NCBI GenBank assembly: GCA_002179805.1
Contig: NAVB01002175.1
Span: 1-10,217, forward strand
DNA from: Acanthamoeba lenticulata
Taxonomy: Eukaryota; Discosea; Longamoebia; Acanthamoebidae
Direction: 5' to 3'
Length of the DNA stretch: 10,217 nucleotides
How positions within the stretch are numbered: position 1 is the stretch's first letter; every line of letters begins with the position of its first letter. The notes beneath the pieces were generated by a model, which was not told the DNA's origin, searched no databases, and worked only from the letters and a program-made list of their open reading frames with translations. The position numbers and the translations under genes were made by a program. Shown here piece after piece: positions 8,228 through 10,217 of the stretch.

Positions 8228-10217
8228 ATGCCGCCCAAGAGGAAGAAGCCGAGCGAAGAAGAGCCCGCGTCCTCAACCGCCGAGAACGCAGAGCACGCCA
8301 CACAGGGGCCTCCTGACAACCACGTACGTCTCCCGCCCACGAGTGCAACTTGACAAGACGTTCACTGAGCTGAGGGGAGCGAAATTTTGCAGAAGAAACA
8401 GCGCTCCGAGGGCGCAAACGAAGAAGCTTCAACCACAGGTACGTGGTGAGCATGTGAGCCCTAATCTTCTTCTTCGTTATGTAACTTGTTCACCGCTTTT
8501 TTCTTCCATAAAACAAGAAACCACCGTAGTGGAGGGCCAAGAAACCAAGGGGAAGGAGAAGCTCGACACGACGACAGACACCGACGTAGAGGACGAAGAA
8601 GAAGAACAGAAGGAAAAGAGCACTCCACAAGGCGACAAAATGGAGGAGCCCAGTGCCGCTCCCGTTGGACTGGACTGGAAGGTGCGTCAGCTGGTGACCG
8701 CCGCTATCGACTTTGACTGCATGAAGCAAGCCCTCGCCGCTTCCTTCGACGAAGACGAGATCGACCGAGGTGCCCTTCCAGTCAATTGCCACCTTTCCCT
8801 TGAGCTGCTGCGCCTAAACAACAATGCACCTTGACTGGCTGGCTGCCTGCCCTTTAAAAGCCAACCTAGAGGACGTCCAAGAGGCGCTGGCCGGCCTCCG
8901 CTGGTTCGAGGAAGACGAAGCGACGGACCAGACCAATGCGGGCAAGCTCGCCATCTTACGCCGTATCGCCGACTTCTATGAAAAAGTTCCCTGCAAGCAA
9001 GTGCGTTCACAACACTCGAACGTCTGAATTCTCCTTCTCCATGCATCACACGACGCGCTCACCCGTCTTGCGTCATGTGATCATTGGCTCAGCTGGGCCG
9101 CTGCAGCCAGCTCGTGCACGACTTCAACCAAAACTTTTACTCGATCAAGACCGCCACTGCCGTATGTCCTTCTTCTTCTACTTTTTTTCAATCTCCATTT
9201 TATTTTTCATTCATTTATTTTTTATTTTCACAAAAATGGTCTCTTTGAACCTTTTTCTTTTTCTTCTTCTTCTTCTTCTTTTTGTCCTCGCTGCAGCACC
9301 TGGTCGACTACCTGAAGCTGCGTCAGGTGCAGCACCAGTTCGGCGACGAGGTGCGCCATGCCTTCCTCTCCCCCAATGATCCTCCACGAAAAACATAGTC
9401 CCGATAATCAATCCTCTCGCGTCGTCGATACGACGGGCCAGGCCCTGGCGGAGCGCTGCTACGCGCAGCTGTTCCAGCACCACGTGAGCGCCCTCCCGAA
9501 GAACTCCTTTGCCTACCGGACCATCCTGCAGGTTGGTTCGCCCGAGATCTCGATCGTCGTCGTCGTCGTCATCGTCGTTGTCGTTGTCGTTCTGGCCTTC
9601 TCGTGAATGAGCGGCCTTGCACTCGCGAGGGCCGACTAACATCTCAAGGATGGTACAGTACCTCGCGCAGACCAACGAGAGCCCCAAGTTCTCGCTGCAG
9701 GTCAAGGAGGTCTTTGAGCTTCACGAGCGACCCGCCTTTGCCGAGTCCGTGCACGGCAGCGAAGGCGGATTCGAGGCCAAGTTCCAAGGCACGACATACA
9801 ACACACCACAACACATGCCTGCCTGGCTGGAGTCGCTGATGATCGATGTGTTGGGGGGGGGGGGACGCGCACGTCATGCTGGCGCCAGACACGAAGCGGA
9901 TGCTGCTGTGGTGTGGCGTGCCCAAGCACCACGCCTTGCACATGCTCACCGTGGGCCTCCCTGGCCACGCTCATGGCGGTATGCGCCTCCGCCGCCGCTG
10001 ACAGTCCCTCGCGTTGTTGCTCCACATTGACGCGCCCTGTGTTGGTCCACGTAGTCGACTTGCCCAAAGCGTACGCCTTCACGTCCCAGTTTGCCTACGC
10101 CGTCTACCAGGAGCGGGGCTTCACACACGCCCTCGAGCCCATCACGCCCGATGAAAACGTACTCATACCTCTCTCTCTCTCTCTTTTCCTCTGGCTCCTC
10201 TTCTGGCGCCTGGAGTT
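8228..10217 (+). CDS. unknown intron-rich gene, 3' end beyond the window
   Basis: Inferred exons: 8228-8323, 8393-8438, 8518-8769, 8861-9000, 9093-9161, 9297-9350, 9442-9531, 9659-9978, 10055-10158, then a donor (GTACTC) and the gene runs off the edge. All junction phases agree except inside exon 8. There the frame entering (residues reading WLESLMIDVL) and the frame leaving (DAHVMLAPDTKRMLLW) differ by one base across a run of 12 G (9853-9864). The first ~85 residues are charged and disordered: PPKRKK near the start looks like a nuclear signal, followed by an acidic Glu/Asp stretch. The rest is mostly helical with aromatic residues and no motif I recognise. ATG 8228 has A at -3. I do not know the family; a nuclear role is inferred only from the basic start. 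Confidence 0.7.
9259..9282 (+). repeat. (TTC)n microsatellite in an intron
   Basis: A TTC repeat lies in the T-rich intron 9162-9296 of the last gene, just upstream of the acceptor CTGCAG, and serves as its pyrimidine tract. This intron is the most AT-rich stretch of the window. Confidence 0.85.
9554..9592 (+). repeat. (GTC/GTT)n imperfect trinucleotide repeat in an intron
   Basis: Imperfect TCG/TTG trinucleotide units lie in the intron 9532-9658 of the last gene. They are open in several frames, so naive gene calls may read through them as a Val run. Confidence 0.8.
9853..9864 (+). repeat. homopolymer of 12 G inside an exon
   Basis: Twelve consecutive G interrupt exon 8 of the last gene at exactly the point where the reading frame shifts by one. 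Eleven G would restore one continuous frame. It may be a sequencing or assembly error, a true frameshift, or part of a 49-nt intron (9848-9896). Confidence 0.9.
10169..10184 (+). repeat. (CT)8 microsatellite in an intron
   Basis: Eight CT units lie at the start of the last, incomplete intron, 10 bp after its donor at 10159. Confidence 0.9.

Overview
The window reads as eukaryotic nuclear DNA, GC-rich and gene-dense. Genes are broken by many short GT-AG introns (about 34-241 nt; donors such as GTACGT and GTGCGT), intergenic gaps are small (128-416 bp), and simple-sequence tracts are common. This pattern, with a helicase-associated-domain protein and a 2OG-Fe(II) oxygenase, fits a free-living amoebozoan, most likely Acanthamoeba or a close relative. 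That is inference from style; no taxonomic marker gene is present. All exon models below were joined by hand from reading frame, intron phase and GT/AG sites.

Layout. Positions 1-138 may hold an edge fragment of another gene, strand undecided. Positions 280-3004 (+) form a nine-exon reading frame that closes at 688 codons. It joins a 2OG-Fe(II) dioxygenase-like domain, an F-box and a shortened actin-related (ARP) domain. The F-box plus ARP part resembles plant ARP8. Positions 3179-4686 (-) form a five-exon gene for a 348-residue coiled-coil protein, convergent with the first gene. Positions 4687-5102 are a shared divergent promoter with a perfect E2F-type palindrome and three Myb-like cores. 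Positions 5103-8099 (+) are a three-exon gene for a 947-residue protein with two helicase-associated domains, a coiled coil, Gln/His- and Ser/Pro-rich tracts and an acidic tail. From 8228 (+) past the window end runs an intron-rich gene of unknown function whose frame is interrupted at a run of 12 G.

The most interesting locus is the first. If transcripts confirm one mRNA, a dioxygenase-like domain whose first iron-ligand His is replaced by Gln is tied to an F-box and a reduced actin fold. That suggests an unusual SCF ubiquitin-ligase adaptor. The genes show no operon-like functional link; the only shared regulation suggested by layout is the divergent pair around 4687-5102. I see no tRNA, rRNA, CRISPR array, transposon or viral element.
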